A stretch of 64,000 bases of DNA from Novosphingobium terrae (lineage in GTDB: Bacteria; Pseudomonadota; Alphaproteobacteria; Sphingomonadales; Sphingomonadaceae), in NCBI RefSeq assembly GCF_017163935.1, contig NZ_JABVZR010000001.1, positions 3,472,001 to 3,536,000 of the forward strand, written 5' to 3'. Under the pieces are notes generated by a model. That model was given only the letters and a program-made list of their open reading frames with translations, had not been told where the DNA came from and did no database searches. The number at the start of each line of letters is the position of its first letter. The stretch's first letter is position 1. The translations under genes and the position numbers were made by a program. Positions 34,976-44,155 of this stretch are shown here, one piece after another.

Positions 34976-36523
34976 TCAATGCATCGGCGCGCTGGGCGCG
35001 GCATCGCTGGGGAAAGGGCGAAGGAACAGGACCAGCGGCAGCACGATCAGCGTGCCCATGCCCATGATCCAGAAGATATCGTTGAAGGTCATCACCAGCG
35101 CCTGCTGCTCGATCTGCTGCTCCAGCTGGGGCGCGGCACGGATGATCCCGCCCAGCGAGGCCACCTTGGCCTGCACCAGATGGCCATTGGCGTTGAGCGT
35201 TTCCTCAATGCGACGGGCGTGGAACCACGAGCGCTGATCCTGCACGATGGCGATGCCCGCCAGCGCGAAGCTGCCCCCCAGATTACGGAAAGCATTGAAA
35301 AGCCCCGAGGCATCGCCCGAATCCTCACGCGAGACCGACCGCACACAGGCCTGACTCAGGAACAGCATGCCCAGAATCTGCCCGACACCGCGCATCAGCT
35401 GCGAAGCGACGAAATCCCCGCCATCCGAAACAGCCGTCAGATCCGTATCGAACAGTGCCGAGGTGCCCATGATCAGCAGCCCCGCGGCCACCGCGATCCG
35501 CACATCGATGCGCTTCAACAGGATCGGCACGATCGCCATCATAAACAGGCTGGGAATGCCCGAAAGCAGCACGATCTTGCCCGATTGCAAGGCATTGTAC
35601 CCCGCGATCAGCGCCAGAAACTGCGGGATCGCATAGGATGTGCCATAGAGCACGATCCCCAGCACAATGCCCATCATCGCCACCGCGCCGAACTGCCGGT
35701 CGGCCAGCAGGCGCAGCTTGATGACGGGGCGTTTCGCGGTGAACTGCCCGACGGCAATGCTCACGAAGCCCAGCCCCGACACCAACGCCATATAACGGAT
35801 CAGATCGGAGGCGAACCATTGCTCACGCTGGCCTTCTTCCAGCAGCACGGTCAGCCCGCCCAGCCCCAGCGCCAGCCCGATGATGCCGAACCAGTCGGCC
35901 TCCTTGAACTGGTTGAGGTGGCTCTTTTCATGCGGCAGGCCGATGATCAGCAGCGCCAGCAGCGCGATGCACACCGGCAGATTGAGGAAAAAGGCATAGT
36001 GCCAGCTGACATTCTCGGTCAGCCAGCCGCCGATCAGCGGGCCCATCACCGGGCCCATCACGGCGGTCACTCCGAAGGCGGCGATGCCGATGGGTTGCTG
36101 GCTGCGTGGCAATCGCATGGCGATGATGGTCTGCGCGGTGGGGATCAGCGCCCCGCCGGTAAAGCCCTGCCCCACGCGGCCGATGATCATCTGCGGCAGC
36201 GTGCCCGCCATGCCGCACAGCATCGAAAACAACGTAAACAGGCTGGCCGCGATCAGCAGAAAGGTGCGCAGGCCCAGCACCCGCTGAAACCATGCGGCCA
36301 GCGGGATGATGACGATTTCGGCCACCAGATAGCTGGTGGCGACCCAGGTGCCCTCGGTGCCGGATGCGCCGATCTCGCCCTGAATGGTGGGCAGGGCGGA
36401 GTTGACGATCGAAATGTCGAGCGTCGCCATCAGCGCGCCCAGCGTGCCCGCCGCCACGGCGAGCCATGCGGTCAGATCCGCCTTTTCGGGCGGGGGCGGA
36501 GGATGGGGCAGATCGCCGGCCAT
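34976..36523 (-). CDS. emrB: DHA2-family drug exporter (EmrB/QacA type)
   Basis: Inner-membrane H+-coupled multidrug pump with 14 predicted TM segments. Motifs: LDISIVNSALPTIQGEIG in TM1, GTWVATSYLVAEIVIIPLAAW, RVGQGFTGGALIPTAQTII in TM4 and the DHA antiporter motif GPVMGPLIGGWLTENVSWHYAFFLN in TM5 (split here). From the ATG at 36523 (MAGDLP) it is 515 aa; an ATG at 36541 would overlap emrA by 14 bp. The emrA stop is 4 bp upstream of the shorter start. It exports hydrophobic compounds together with the adaptor and the NodT channel. Confidence 0.92.
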   Translation of the reverse strand: MAGDLPHPPPPPEKADLTAWLAVAAGTLGALMATLDISIVNSALPTIQGEIGASGTEGTWVATSYLVAEIVIIPLAAWFQRVLGLRTFLLIAASLFTLFSMLCGMAGTLPQMIIGRVGQGFTGGALIPTAQTIIAMRLPRSQQPIGIAAFGVTAVMGPVMGPLIGGWLTENVSWHYAFFLNLPVCIALLALLIIGLPHEKSHLNQFKEADWFGIIGLALGLGGLTVLLEEGQREQWFASDLIRYMALVSGLGFVSIAVGQFTAKRPVIKLRLLADRQFGAVAMMGIVLGIVLYGTSYAIPQFLALIAGYNALQSGKIVLLSGIPSLFMMAIVPILLKRIDVRIAVAAGLLIMGTSALFDTDLTAVSDGGDFVASQLMRGVGQILGMLFLSQACVRSVSREDSGDASGLFNAFRNLGGSFALAGIAIVQDQRSWFHARRIEETLNANGHLVQAKVASLGGIIRAAPQLEQQIEQQALVMTFNDIFWIMGMGTLIVLPLVLFLRPFPSDAAPSAPMH

Positions 36524-36527
36524 GGCC

Positions 36528-37637
36528 TTAGTGCGCCTCATCCTTGGCGGATTTGGTGTTGACGATCGTGGTCACAGACAGGCCCGGCACCAGCAGGCGG
36601 CGCGTGGCGGCATCGGCATCGATGCGGATGCGCACCGGCACGCGCTGGACGATCTTGGTGAAGTTGCCGGTCGCATTGCTGGGCGGGATCAGCGAGAATT
36701 GCGCCCCCGTGCCCGGCGCCATGCTCTCCACCGTGCCATTGACGGCGCGGCCACCCAGAGCATCGACCTTGATCTTCACCGGCTGACCGGGGCGCATCAG
36801 CTCAAGCTGGGTTTCCTTGAAATTGGCGGTGACATAGATTTTGCTCAGCGGCACCAGCGTCATCAGGCGCGTGCCCGCCTGCACATATTGGCCCGGGGTG
36901 ACGCTCTTGTCACCGATGCGGCCATCCTCGCTGGCGCGGATCAGCGTGGCGTCGACATCGACATTCGCCGCCGCCAACTGAGCCTTGCCGCCCGCGCCCT
37001 GCGCCTTGGCCTGCTCGATCTGGGCCTGAAGCGAGGTGATCTTGCGCTGCTGGCCAAGGATCGCGGCCTGCTGCGCGCGCACCTGAGCCGCCGACTGCTG
37101 GGCATTGCTGCGCAGCTGCGCCAGCTGCTGGCCCTGCTCGGCCCCGCTGGCGACCAGCGGCGTATAGCGGCGCACCTGCTCGGCATCATAGGCGGCCTTG
37201 GCCTGCGCCACGACAAGCTGGGCGCGCGACTGCTCGATGGCGGCTTCCTGCTCGCCGATCCCGGCCTTGGCATTGGCGACCAGCGCATCAGCCACCTCGA
37301 TCTGCGCCGAGGCCTGCGAGGATTTCGCCTGGAAATCGCGGGCATCGATGCGCACCAGCGGCGTGCCAGCCTTCACATCCTGATTGTCCGTCACCAGCAC
37401 CTGAGCGACGTAACCGGCGATCCGCGGCGAAACGACCACCGAATCGACCTGAATCGTCGCATCATTGGTGTCTTCGAGATATTTGCCGGTGGTCTCATAA
37501 TTGATCAGCCACCAGCCGCCGACGACCAGCGCCGTCACGCCCAGAACCGAGAGAACCAGCCGGGTACGACGCTTCTTGGCGGGGCTATCGGCCTCCTCGG
37601 GCATGGATTCCGGGGCGGGGGAGGAAGACTCGCTCAT
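36528..37637 (-). CDS. emrA: HlyD-family membrane-fusion protein (EmrA type)
   Basis: Periplasmic adaptor of the efflux system, 369 aa. One N-terminal TM (LVLSVLGVTALVVGGWWLI, about 27-45) is followed by the barrel-lipoyl half VDSVVVSPRIAGYVAQVLVTDNQDVKAGTPLVRID, a Gln/Ala-rich coiled coil of about 120 residues, and the second lipoyl half DATLIRASEDGRIGDKSVTPGQYVQAG (split here). The beta-barrel YVTANFKETQLELMRPGQPV then follows. It is the first gene of the operon, with a 229-bp upstream region holding a 15-bp palindrome. Confidence 0.92.
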   Translation of the reverse strand: MSESSSPAPESMPEEADSPAKKRRTRLVLSVLGVTALVVGGWWLINYETTGKYLEDTNDATIQVDSVVVSPRIAGYVAQVLVTDNQDVKAGTPLVRIDARDFQAKSSQASAQIEVADALVANAKAGIGEQEAAIEQSRAQLVVAQAKAAYDAEQVRRYTPLVASGAEQGQQLAQLRSNAQQSAAQVRAQQAAILGQQRKITSLQAQIEQAKAQGAGGKAQLAAANVDVDATLIRASEDGRIGDKSVTPGQYVQAGTRLMTLVPLSKIYVTANFKETQLELMRPGQPVKIKVDALGGRAVNGTVESMAPGTGAQFSLIPPSNATGNFTKIVQRVPVRIRIDADAATRRLLVPGLSVTTIVNTKSAKDEAH

Positions 37638-37728
37638 CGCTCTCTCTCATCTTTTGGCAGCAGTGTGGCAGGCCGTATCCGTCGGCCACGGGCACCCGCC
37701 GGAGCGGTTGACTGGACGCCCTCATAAA

Positions 37729-37743
37729 CGGACACTTTGTCCG
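37729..37743. promoter_or_regulatory. 15-bp palindrome upstream of emrA, probable TetR operator
   Basis: Perfect CGGACA-CTT-TGTCCG, 91 bp upstream of the emrA start. An odd-length palindrome with a 3-nt centre is a common TetR-family operator shape, and the only nearby repressor is the TetR protein at the far end of the operon. Confidence 0.5.
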
Positions 37744-37866
37744 CTTCCACCAAAAAATGCATAGACCCGCGAAAATGAGCGGCGTGCAGGCACAAGGGTT
37801 CTGCAGGGAGGAGGCTCCCTGTTCAAACCTTTATGCCGTTGTTTTGATCCCGCGCAGGAGCCGTGG

Positions 37867-38925
37867 TCAGCCCTGCGCCTCGGCCAGTTCACGCGCCAGC
37901 AGGGCAACCAGCTCGGCAGCGGGCAAGGCCCGGGCCAGCGGAGCCCCCTGCCCGGCCCATTGCGCGGCAAAGCCGGTTTCGCCCTTGGCCTTGGCGGCGG
38001 CGTTCAGCGCCTTTCCGGCGTCATAGGTGCGGGGGTAGTCGGGGGGCTGCAGCCCGCCCAGCGCAGCTTCCAGAGCGGTAAAGCGATTGGGCAGGCTGCG
38101 CGCGATGCGGCCCGAAATCAGTTTCGTGAACGCAGTATGCCCCGCCCCCGGCCCGGCCAGAGCCGCCCGGAAGGCCGCATCGGCAGCGCTTTCCGGGCAG
38201 GGCACAAAGGCGGTGCCCAGTTGCGCAGCAACGGCGCCCAGCTTCAGCGCGGCGGCGATCCCCGCGCCATCCATGATCCCGCCCGCGGCGATCACCGGCA
38301 GGCGGCCCTGCTTCACCAGCAGGCGGGTGAGCGCCAGCGTGCCCAGCCGGTCGTCTGGCGCTTCGGGATCGAAGATACCGCGATGCCCGCCCGCCTCGAT
38401 GCCCTGCGCCACCACGGCGTCCACACCGGCATCGGCCACCGTCAGAGCCTCGGCAGGGCTGGTGGCGCAGGCCAGCAGCACAATGCCTGCGCCCTTCAGC
38501 GCCGCAATCGCTTCCGCCGAGGGCAGGCCGAAATGGAAGCTGACCACCGCCGGGCGCGCCTCCAGCAACAGGGCCAGCATCGCCGGATCATCGGCAAAGC
38601 TGGTGTAGATGGTGGAAAGCTGCGCAGGTGGCTGAGCGCCGAATTCCGCGAAAACGGGAGTCAGGGCCTCCAGCCATGCGGCTTCGCGCACAGGATCTGC
38701 CTGAGGCGTGGCGTGGACGAAGAGATTGACGTTGAAAGCCCTGTCCGTCAGCGCACGCGTCTTGGCGATCATCGTTCTGGCGCCCGCCGCATCCGTCGCG
38801 CCCACCGCGATCGAGCCCAGAGCGCCTGCATGGCTCACCGCCGCTGCCAGTTCAGGCGTGGAGACGCCCGCCATCGGCGCCTGCACCAGGGGAAGCGTGA
38901 CACCAAGCTGATCGAGAAGACTCAT
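37867..38925 (-). CDS. Nitronate monooxygenase (2-nitropropane dioxygenase family)
   Basis: FMN-dependent TIM-barrel enzyme that oxidises toxic nitronates; 352 aa from the ATG at 38925, which follows AAAGGATGG. Motifs: [19 protein letters not shown] (FMN phosphate region), [10 protein letters not shown] near 128, GIEAGGHRG with the conserved catalytic His near 174, [11 protein letters not shown] near 208 and [12 protein letters not shown] near 230. It is a stand-alone gene, divergent from the GT39-like gene. Related enoyl-reductase-like members exist, but the GGHRG loop favours nitronate monooxygenase. Confidence 0.88.
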   Translation of the reverse strand: MSLLDQLGVTLPLVQAPMAGVSTPELAAAVSHAGALGSIAVGATDAAGARTMIAKTRALTDRAFNVNLFVHATPQADPVREAAWLEALTPVFAEFGAQPPAQLSTIYTSFADDPAMLALLLEARPAVVSFHFGLPSAEAIAALKGAGIVLLACATSPAEALTVADAGVDAVVAQGIEAGGHRGIFDPEAPDDRLGTLALTRLLVKQGRLPVIAAGGIMDGAGIAAALKLGAVAAQLGTAFVPCPESAADAAFRAALAGPGAGHTAFTKLISGRIARSLPNRFTALEAALGGLQPPDYPRTYDAGKALNAAAKAKGETGFAAQWAGQGAPLARALPAAELVALLARELAEAQG

Positions 38926-39059
38926 GGGCCATCCTTTCACGTCTCTCCCCCGTTCAGCGAACCTAACCCGCCCCCTCCCCGGCGACAATCGCCACGCTAT
39001 GGCACCATGGTCCTATGTGCTTGGCGGCCTGTTAACCTTCTTTCGGCTAGAGCAGCGCC

Positions 39060-40529
39060 ATGCCCTTCCCCGCCCTTTCCCGCCGCTGCTGGGCCGTGTT
39101 TGCATGGCTGCTGCTGGTCGCGCTGGTGACGCGGGCCTCGGTGCTGGGCGATGTCAGCTATTTCAACGATGAGTCCTTCTATCGCCTCGCCGGGCTGAGG
39201 CTGCATGAGGGCCTGCTGCCCTATGCCGATGTGTGGGACCGCAAGGGGCCCGGCCTGTTCCTGCTGTGGTGGCTGATCACCTTTCTGCCGGGCGGAGTGC
39301 TGGCCTATCAGTTGCTGGCCTGCCTTGTAACAGCGCTGACCGCCGCTGTGGCCACAACCATCACCCGCCGCTTTGCCGGCGAACAGGGCGCGGTGCTGGC
39401 GGGCACGGCCTATCTGGTCAGCCTGCCGCTGTTTGGCGGCGCGGGCGGGCAGAGCCCGGTGTTCTACAACCTTCTGACCGCGCTGGCGGCATGGCTGCTG
39501 CTGCGCGCCGGGCCAGCCATGGCGCAAGGCCGGATGCCGCGCGGCGTGATCGGCGCAATGCTTCTGGCCGGGCTGGCGATCAGCTTCAAGCAGACCGCCG
39601 CCTTCGAGGGCGCCTTTTTCGGCCTCTGGGCGCTGGCCGCCATGGCGCGGGGTGGCGCCTCCCTTGCGCGACTGGCTGGCAGGGCCGCGCTGATGGTGGC
39701 CGCCGGGCTGGCGCCACTGGCGCTGGCCGGAGCCTTTTTTGTGGCGCGCGGCCATGGCGCCGAATTCTGGCACGCCATGGTCACCGCCAATCTGGCCAAG
39801 CATTACGATCTTTTCGACGATTACTGGCATCGCTTCTGGGTGCTGGTGCTGGCCGCCGCACCCTTGCTGATTGCCGCCCTCTGCGGGCTGCTGTGGCGTG
39901 ACAAGGCCCAGAGCGCGGGGCGCAGCTTTATGGCGCTGTGGCTGGTGGCGGCGTTGGCGGGCGTGCTGGTGCTGCCCAACCTCTATGAGCATTACCTGCT
40001 GCCGCTGATGCTGCCACTCAGCATCACCGCAGGCTTCGCACTCAATCGCGGCGCGGCAGGAAGGATCGGCGTGGTGGCTGTGCTGGGCTTCTATGTGGCC
40101 ACCAGCACGATCCCCGATTTCGCCACCCGCCATGCCGCCAGCGCAAGGGTCAAGGCGCTGGCCGAAGCCATCGATGCGCGGCAGGCCCATCCGCGCCTGC
40201 TGGTCTATGAGGGGCCGATGTCGCTCTATGCGCTGGTGCGGGGGCCGGATGCCGTGCCGCCCAGCCCGCTGCTCGACAATTTCCACCTCTATTTCCCCGG
40301 TGAGGACAACACCAGCCACCTCGACACCGCCGCCGAAATGCGCCGCATTCTGGACTGGCATCCCAGCGTGGTGGTGGCCGGCACCGCCATGGGCGCGCGC
40401 AATGAGAACCAGCGCACCCGCCCGCTGGTCGATGCCTATCTGGCGCAGCATTGCAGGCCATGGCGCAGGCTGGACTATACCGAGATGAACGGCACGATGA
40501 AGGCCATGGCCTATCTCTGCGAGGGTTAG
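39060..40529 (+). CDS. Polytopic membrane protein, GT39/ArnT-like glycosyltransferase
   Basis: A 489-aa integral membrane protein with about 10 hydrophobic segments and a soluble C-terminal 120 residues. The first periplasmic loop carries [31 protein letters not shown] (split here), the acidic-aromatic-KGP layout of PMT_2/ArnT enzymes that move a sugar from a lipid carrier. The acceptor is unknown. The start is the ATG at 39060 with only a weak GAGCAG before it. A GTTAACC motif lies 30 bp upstream. Confidence 0.75.
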   Translation: MPFPALSRRCWAVFAWLLLVALVTRASVLGDVSYFNDESFYRLAGLRLHEGLLPYADVWDRKGPGLFLLWWLITFLPGGVLAYQLLACLVTALTAAVATTITRRFAGEQGAVLAGTAYLVSLPLFGGAGGQSPVFYNLLTALAAWLLLRAGPAMAQGRMPRGVIGAMLLAGLAISFKQTAAFEGAFFGLWALAAMARGGASLARLAGRAALMVAAGLAPLALAGAFFVARGHGAEFWHAMVTANLAKHYDLFDDYWHRFWVLVLAAAPLLIAALCGLLWRDKAQSAGRSFMALWLVAALAGVLVLPNLYEHYLLPLMLPLSITAGFALNRGAAGRIGVVAVLGFYVATSTIPDFATRHAASARVKALAEAIDARQAHPRLLVYEGPMSLYALVRGPDAVPPSPLLDNFHLYFPGEDNTSHLDTAAEMRRILDWHPSVVVAGTAMGARNENQRTRPLVDAYLAQHCRPWRRLDYTEMNGTMKAMAYLCEG

Positions 40530-40560
40530 GGGCCGCTTCAATTCCGGCAGGTTTCACGCT

Positions 40561-41568
40561 ATGGGCGCGGCCATGCAAGCCGATCCCACCCCTCTTTGCC
40601 CCCCATCCCTCTGCGTTGCGGCGCTCTACCAGTTCGCGCCCTTTGCCGATTGCGCCGCTCTGCGCGCGCCCTTGCAGGCGCTGTGCGACGAAGAGGGCAT
40701 CAAGGGCACGCTGCTGCTGGCGCCCGAGGGGATCAACGGCACCGTCGCGGGCACGGATCAAAGCATCGCCCGCCTGATTCAGCATATCCGCGCCCTGCCC
40801 GGATGCGCCGGGCTGGATGTGAAATTCTCGACCGCGCCCGCCATGCCCTTCCACCGCATGAAGGTGCGCATCAAGCGCGAGATCGTCACCATGGGCCAGC
40901 CGGACATCGACCCGCTGGCCAGCGTCGGCACCTATGTCGAGCCGCAGGACTGGAACGCGCTGATCGCCGATCCCGACACCATCGTGATCGACACGCGCAA
41001 TGATTACGAAGTGGCCGTGGGCACTTTCGCGGGCGCCATCGATCCGCAGACCCGCAGCTTCAGCGAATTCCCCGCATGGTTCCGGGAGCAGCGTGAAGCC
41101 CTATTGGGTGCGGGCAAGCCCCCCAAAGTGGCGATGTTCTGCACCGGCGGCATCCGCTGCGAGAAATCCACCGCCTTCCTCAAGGCCGAGGGCGTGGAAG
41201 AGGTCTATCACCTCAAGGGCGGCATCCTCAACTATCTGGAAAAGGTGCCCGAGGCCGACAGCCTGTGGCAGGGCGAATGCTTCGTCTTCGACCAGCGCGT
41301 CACCATCGGCCACGGTCTGGCGCAGGGCAGCCATCTGCTGTGCCACGCCTGCCGCCGCCCGATCACCGAGGCCGACACCGCCTCGCCGCTCTATGAGGAA
41401 GGCGTGAGCTGCCCGGCCTGCCACGGCGAGCGCACCGATGCCCAGCGTGCCTCCTATCGCGAAAGGCACCGGCAGGAAGCGCTGGCCGCCCGGCGCGGCG
41501 AGGCCCATCTGGGCGCGCGGCACGATCTTGACCGCGAGGCCCGTCACGCAACCGACATGCCCTCCTGA
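40561..41568 (+). CDS. trhO: tRNA uridine(34) hydroxylase TrhO, rhodanese-domain protein
   Basis: Oxygen-dependent enzyme that makes 5-hydroxyuridine at the wobble position of tRNAs. The 335-aa protein has the YceA/TrhO layout: N-terminal acylphosphatase-like domain ([28 protein letters not shown]), rhodanese domain with the active-site loop [14 protein letters not shown] near 197, [13 protein letters not shown], and a C-terminal CHACRRPIT and CPACHGER zinc-like module. The start is the ATG at 40561, or the ATG four codons later (MQADPT). It stands 31 bp after the membrane-protein gene, possibly in one transcript. Confidence 0.92.
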   Translation: MGAAMQADPTPLCPPSLCVAALYQFAPFADCAALRAPLQALCDEEGIKGTLLLAPEGINGTVAGTDQSIARLIQHIRALPGCAGLDVKFSTAPAMPFHRMKVRIKREIVTMGQPDIDPLASVGTYVEPQDWNALIADPDTIVIDTRNDYEVAVGTFAGAIDPQTRSFSEFPAWFREQREALLGAGKPPKVAMFCTGGIRCEKSTAFLKAEGVEEVYHLKGGILNYLEKVPEADSLWQGECFVFDQRVTIGHGLAQGSHLLCHACRRPITEADTASPLYEEGVSCPACHGERTDAQRASYRERHRQEALAARRGEAHLGARHDLDREARHATDMPS

Positions 41569-41675
41569 TAGCCCTTAACGCCTGAGTCCGCAAAAAGTGG
41601 ATGGCCGGATCGCGCTCTGGTGCGTTCCTCTCCCTGTGTGTGCGGCAAGGGTGTCCACGGCAAGGAGCAACAGGC

Positions 41676-42233
41676 ATGAGCATCGAACACAAGGTGGCGG
41701 TTCTGATCGGCAGCCTTCGCAAGGAATCGATCAACCGCAAGCTGGCCCACGCCCTGATCGAGCTGGCGCCCGCCGAACTGAAGCTCTCCATCGTGGAGAT
41801 CGGCGATCTGCCGCTCTACAATCAGGATCTGGACGACACGCCTCCCGAACAATGGGTGCGTTTCCGCGACGAGATCGCCGCTGCCCGCGCCGTGCTTTTC
41901 GTGACGCCGGAATACAACCGCTCGGTGCCCGGCGTTTTGAAGAATGCCATCGACATCGGCTCGCGCCCCTATGGGCATAGCGTGTGGAACGGCAAGCCCG
42001 GCGCGGTGATCAGCGCCTCGCCCGGCGGCATCGGCGGCTTTGGCGCCAACCATCACCTGCGCCAGTCGCTGGTCTTCCTCAACGTGCCCACCATGCAGCA
42101 GCCCGAGGCCTATCTGGGCCATGCCGACCAGCTGCTCGACGCCGAGGGCAAGGTCAGCAGCGAGGGCAACCGCAAGTTCCTCACCAGCATCATCGAGGCC
42201 TTCGCGCATTGGGTGGATATCCACCACTACTGA
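41676..42233 (+). CDS. NADPH-dependent FMN reductase (quinone reductase-like)
   Basis: A 185-aa flavodoxin-fold reductase. LIGSLRKESINRKLA near residue 10 binds the FMN phosphate, and TPEYNRSVPGVLKNAIDIGSRP near 75-96 is the family hallmark. ASPGGIGGFGANHHLRQSL follows. It reduces quinones, chromate-like oxidants or FMN with NAD(P)H. The ATG at 41676 is preceded by AAGGAG. The 3' end of the gene is duplicated just downstream (42215-42234 against 42239-42258). Confidence 0.9.
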   Translation: MSIEHKVAVLIGSLRKESINRKLAHALIELAPAELKLSIVEIGDLPLYNQDLDDTPPEQWVRFRDEIAAARAVLFVTPEYNRSVPGVLKNAIDIGSRPYGHSVWNGKPGAVISASPGGIGGFGANHHLRQSLVFLNVPTMQQPEAYLGHADQLLDAEGKVSSEGNRKFLTSIIEAFAHWVDIHHY

Positions 42234-42258
42234 CGCGCGGATATTCACCACCACTGAC
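42215..42258. repeat. Short tandem duplication at the 3' end of the FMN reductase gene
   Basis: Two 20-bp copies starting GGATAT and ending CTGAC, 24 bp apart, differ at two positions. The first contains the last codons and the TGA of the gene; the second, in frame, again reads Asp-Ile-His-His-His-stop. Confidence 0.75.
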
Positions 42259-42350
42259 CGGAACAAGCGGGGCCGATGGCTCGTTGTCTTTGCATAAGGC
42301 GCGGTATGTGACCGCGATGCCCCTTACCGCCATAAAAAAGGGAATGAGCC

Positions 42351-42650
42351 ATGCCCCGCCAGATCGACCCGACCGAAGAAGACAACAGCGAACAGCGCGA
42401 TGAGGGCCAGGCGCAGGATGTCGCCGGGGACGCCCTCGACCGCCAGACCGGCCTCTATGAGGACAGCGACAAGGACGATGACAGCGATCCCACCGAGATC
42501 CTGCCCGATGACGTCCCCGATCTGATCGACACCATGAACCAGATGATCCGCAGCGGCCAGATCGACAATGGCGCCTATGCCGGTGAGCCTGTCCATGACG
42601 ATGAGGAAGGCTTTCTGGGCGATACCGACAGTGATGAGGATGACGAATAG
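42351..42650 (+). CDS. Small highly acidic hypothetical protein
   Basis: A 99-aa protein in which roughly a third of residues are Asp or Glu, with runs such as DSDKDDDSD near 38 and DTDSDEDDE at the C terminus. There is no signal peptide, Cys or TM. The central VPDLIDTMNQMIRSGQIDNGAY segment (about 55-76) is the only part likely to fold. The sequence is probably disordered. The start follows AAAGGGAATGAGCC. No function can be assigned. The repeat half copy starts 22 bp after the stop. Confidence 0.65.
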   Translation: MPRQIDPTEEDNSEQRDEGQAQDVAGDALDRQTGLYEDSDKDDDSDPTEILPDDVPDLIDTMNQMIRSGQIDNGAYAGEPVHDDEEGFLGDTDSDEDDE

Positions 42651-42671
42651 GATTTGAAAAGAAGAGGATAT

Positions 42672-42711
42672 GCGAGGGGGTTACCCCCTCGCGCTCCCGT
42701 TCTTGTCTGCC
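42672..42711 (+). repeat. Nested inverted-repeat element, half copy 6
   Basis: Only the head is present: the palindrome at 42672-42692 (GGG variant), GCTCCC and about 20 bp matching the TGTCTGC block of other heads. It lies 22 bp after the plus-strand stop at 42650, the same head-after-stop arrangement as the other copies but on the opposite strand. It also separates the convergent hydrolase gene (stop at 42754). Confidence 0.8.
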
Positions 42712-42753
42712 TTGTTCGCAAACGATCTGTGGCGCGGGTTATGGCGTCCGCTC

Positions 42754-43563
42754 TCACACCACGCTGTTGAGAAAACTCGCAAGAATGCGATGGTAATCGG
42801 CGGGTTGCTCCAGTTCGATCAGCTCGCCGGCTTCCGGCATGACGACCAGTCTGGCGCCGGCAATCGCCGCAGCCATCTCTTCGGACAGAGGCAGCGGCGT
42901 GCAGTGATTCTGCTCTCCGCACAGCACCAGTGTCGGCACCGTGATCCTGCCAAGGTCCGGCAACGTGTCATGCGCGGCGATCATATCGATCCGCTTGAGC
43001 GCAATGGCCCGATCCTCCGCGCTGGCGGGATGAGAGGCGGCCTTGTCGATCCATGTCTGGACCGCCTCCGGCTGTTCACGGGTGTAGCGCGGCGAGAAGA
43101 GGAACAGCGAATAACCCGCCAGAAGCGAGGGCCTGTCCCATGTGGCAGCCATCCTGCCGCGAATGGCAAATTGCCGATGCATGTAGGCATCGAAGCGGGC
43201 GAAAGAGGAAGACAGCACCAGCGATGCCACCGCTTCAGGGTGATCAAGCGCCATATGCTGCGCGATCGCACCGCCGGTGGAGGCCCCCACCACATGAACC
43301 GGCCCCAGCCCCAGATGATGAAGCAGCCCCGCCATATCCGCGGCCAATTGCCGGGTGGTATAGCCATCAGCAGCCCGTGAACTGCGCCCGGTGCCACGCT
43401 GATCGGGCAAGATCACATGGAATTCGCGAGCCAGACGCTCGACCTGACAGCCCCAGCTCGCGCCCGTTCCGCCAAGCCCAGAAATCAGGAGGACAGGCGG
43501 TCGATCGGCCTGCCCATGCAGCTCATAATATTGGTCAAAGCCCTGGATGTTCACTGTCGGCAC
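42754..43563 (-). CDS. Alpha/beta hydrolase
   Basis: A 269-aa cytosolic serine hydrolase if translated from the GTG at 43563, which has GGGAG 8 nt upstream. The frame is open to 43716, but the longer start would overlap the divergent marR gene. Motifs: LISGLGGTGASW (oxyanion loop), LPDQRGTGRSS, nucleophile in GASTGGAIAQHMA and VLCGEQNHCTPL with the acid region. The late active-site His expected near the C terminus is not obvious (EAGELIELEQPADYH). It shares a promoter region with the MarR regulator, which probably represses it. Confidence 0.78.
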   Translation of the reverse strand: MPTVNIQGFDQYYELHGQADRPPVLLISGLGGTGASWGCQVERLAREFHVILPDQRGTGRSSRAADGYTTRQLAADMAGLLHHLGLGPVHVVGASTGGAIAQHMALDHPEAVASLVLSSSFARFDAYMHRQFAIRGRMAATWDRPSLLAGYSLFLFSPRYTREQPEAVQTWIDKAASHPASAEDRAIALKRIDMIAAHDTLPDLGRITVPTLVLCGEQNHCTPLPLSEEMAAAIAGARLVVMPEAGELIELEQPADYHRILASFLNSVV

Positions 43564-43653
43564 GATCTTGCTCCCGAAACTGGCGGATGGGTGGAGCGAA
43601 GGCGCGAAAGGGGCCAGCCCTCGCTTGCCCTTTCCGCCTTTGCGGCTATATAC

Positions 43654-43688
43654 TTCGATTATCGAATCAATATAGTTCGGATATCGAA
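43654..43688. promoter_or_regulatory. Paired MarR-type operator sites
   Basis: A perfect TTCGAT-T-ATCGAA palindrome at 43654-43666 and a degenerate copy TTCG-N5-CGAA at 43676-43688. The two start 22 bp apart, about two helical turns. They sit between the hydrolase and marR, 6 bp from the latter's first ATG. Confidence 0.55.
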
Positions 43689-43693
43689 GCAAT

Positions 43694-44146
43694 ATGCCCC
43701 TGTCAAGCGACCGCATGTCCCGCTACATCCCCGCCATCCAGCTTTTCGCCGCGCGTCTGGTGCTGTTCCATCAGAAGGTTGCGGAACGCCTTGGGCTGAC
43801 CGCGACCGAGTTCAAGGCGCTGCGCCTGCTTGAACTGCTGGGCCCGCTCACGCTGACCCAATTGGCAGAAGAGGCGGGGCTCGGGCTGGGCACGATGAGC
43901 GGATTGGTGGACAAATTCGTGGCCGAGGGCCTTGTCCTTCGCGAGAAGGATCAGGCCGACCGGCGACGCACGCTGCTGTCCATCACGCAGCGCGGAACGG
44001 GCGACGCCGGCCAATTCTACCAGGATCAGAGCGCGGCCATGGCAAACCTGCTGGAAGGCTATGAAGACAGCGACTTCGAAACGATCATGGCCTTCCTGAC
44101 GCAGACCAGCGCAACCCTGGCCCTCTCGACCAAGACTTTGGATTAA
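43694..44146 (+). CDS. MarR-family regulator
   Basis: A 150-aa winged-helix repressor from the ATG at 43694; an ATG at 43715 (MSRYIP) is an alternative. The DNA-binding part spans about residues 35-100: LTATEFKALRLLELLGPLTLTQLAEEAGL, TMSGLVDKFVAEGLVLREKDQADRRRTLLSIT (split here), where DRR in the wing is the MarR hallmark. It is divergent from the alpha/beta hydrolase with paired palindromes between, so autoregulation and control of the hydrolase are likely. It is not of the Cys-sensing OhrR type: no N-terminal Cys is present. Confidence 0.9.
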   Translation: MPLSSDRMSRYIPAIQLFAARLVLFHQKVAERLGLTATEFKALRLLELLGPLTLTQLAEEAGLGLGTMSGLVDKFVAEGLVLREKDQADRRRTLLSITQRGTGDAGQFYQDQSAAMANLLEGYEDSDFETIMAFLTQTSATLALSTKTLD

Positions 44147-44155
44147 AAAGGGATT

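Noticed and set aside
33764..36562. A 932-codon plus-strand frame
   Set aside because: It is antisense to the emrB and NodT genes, which carry clear motifs. It has no domain features.
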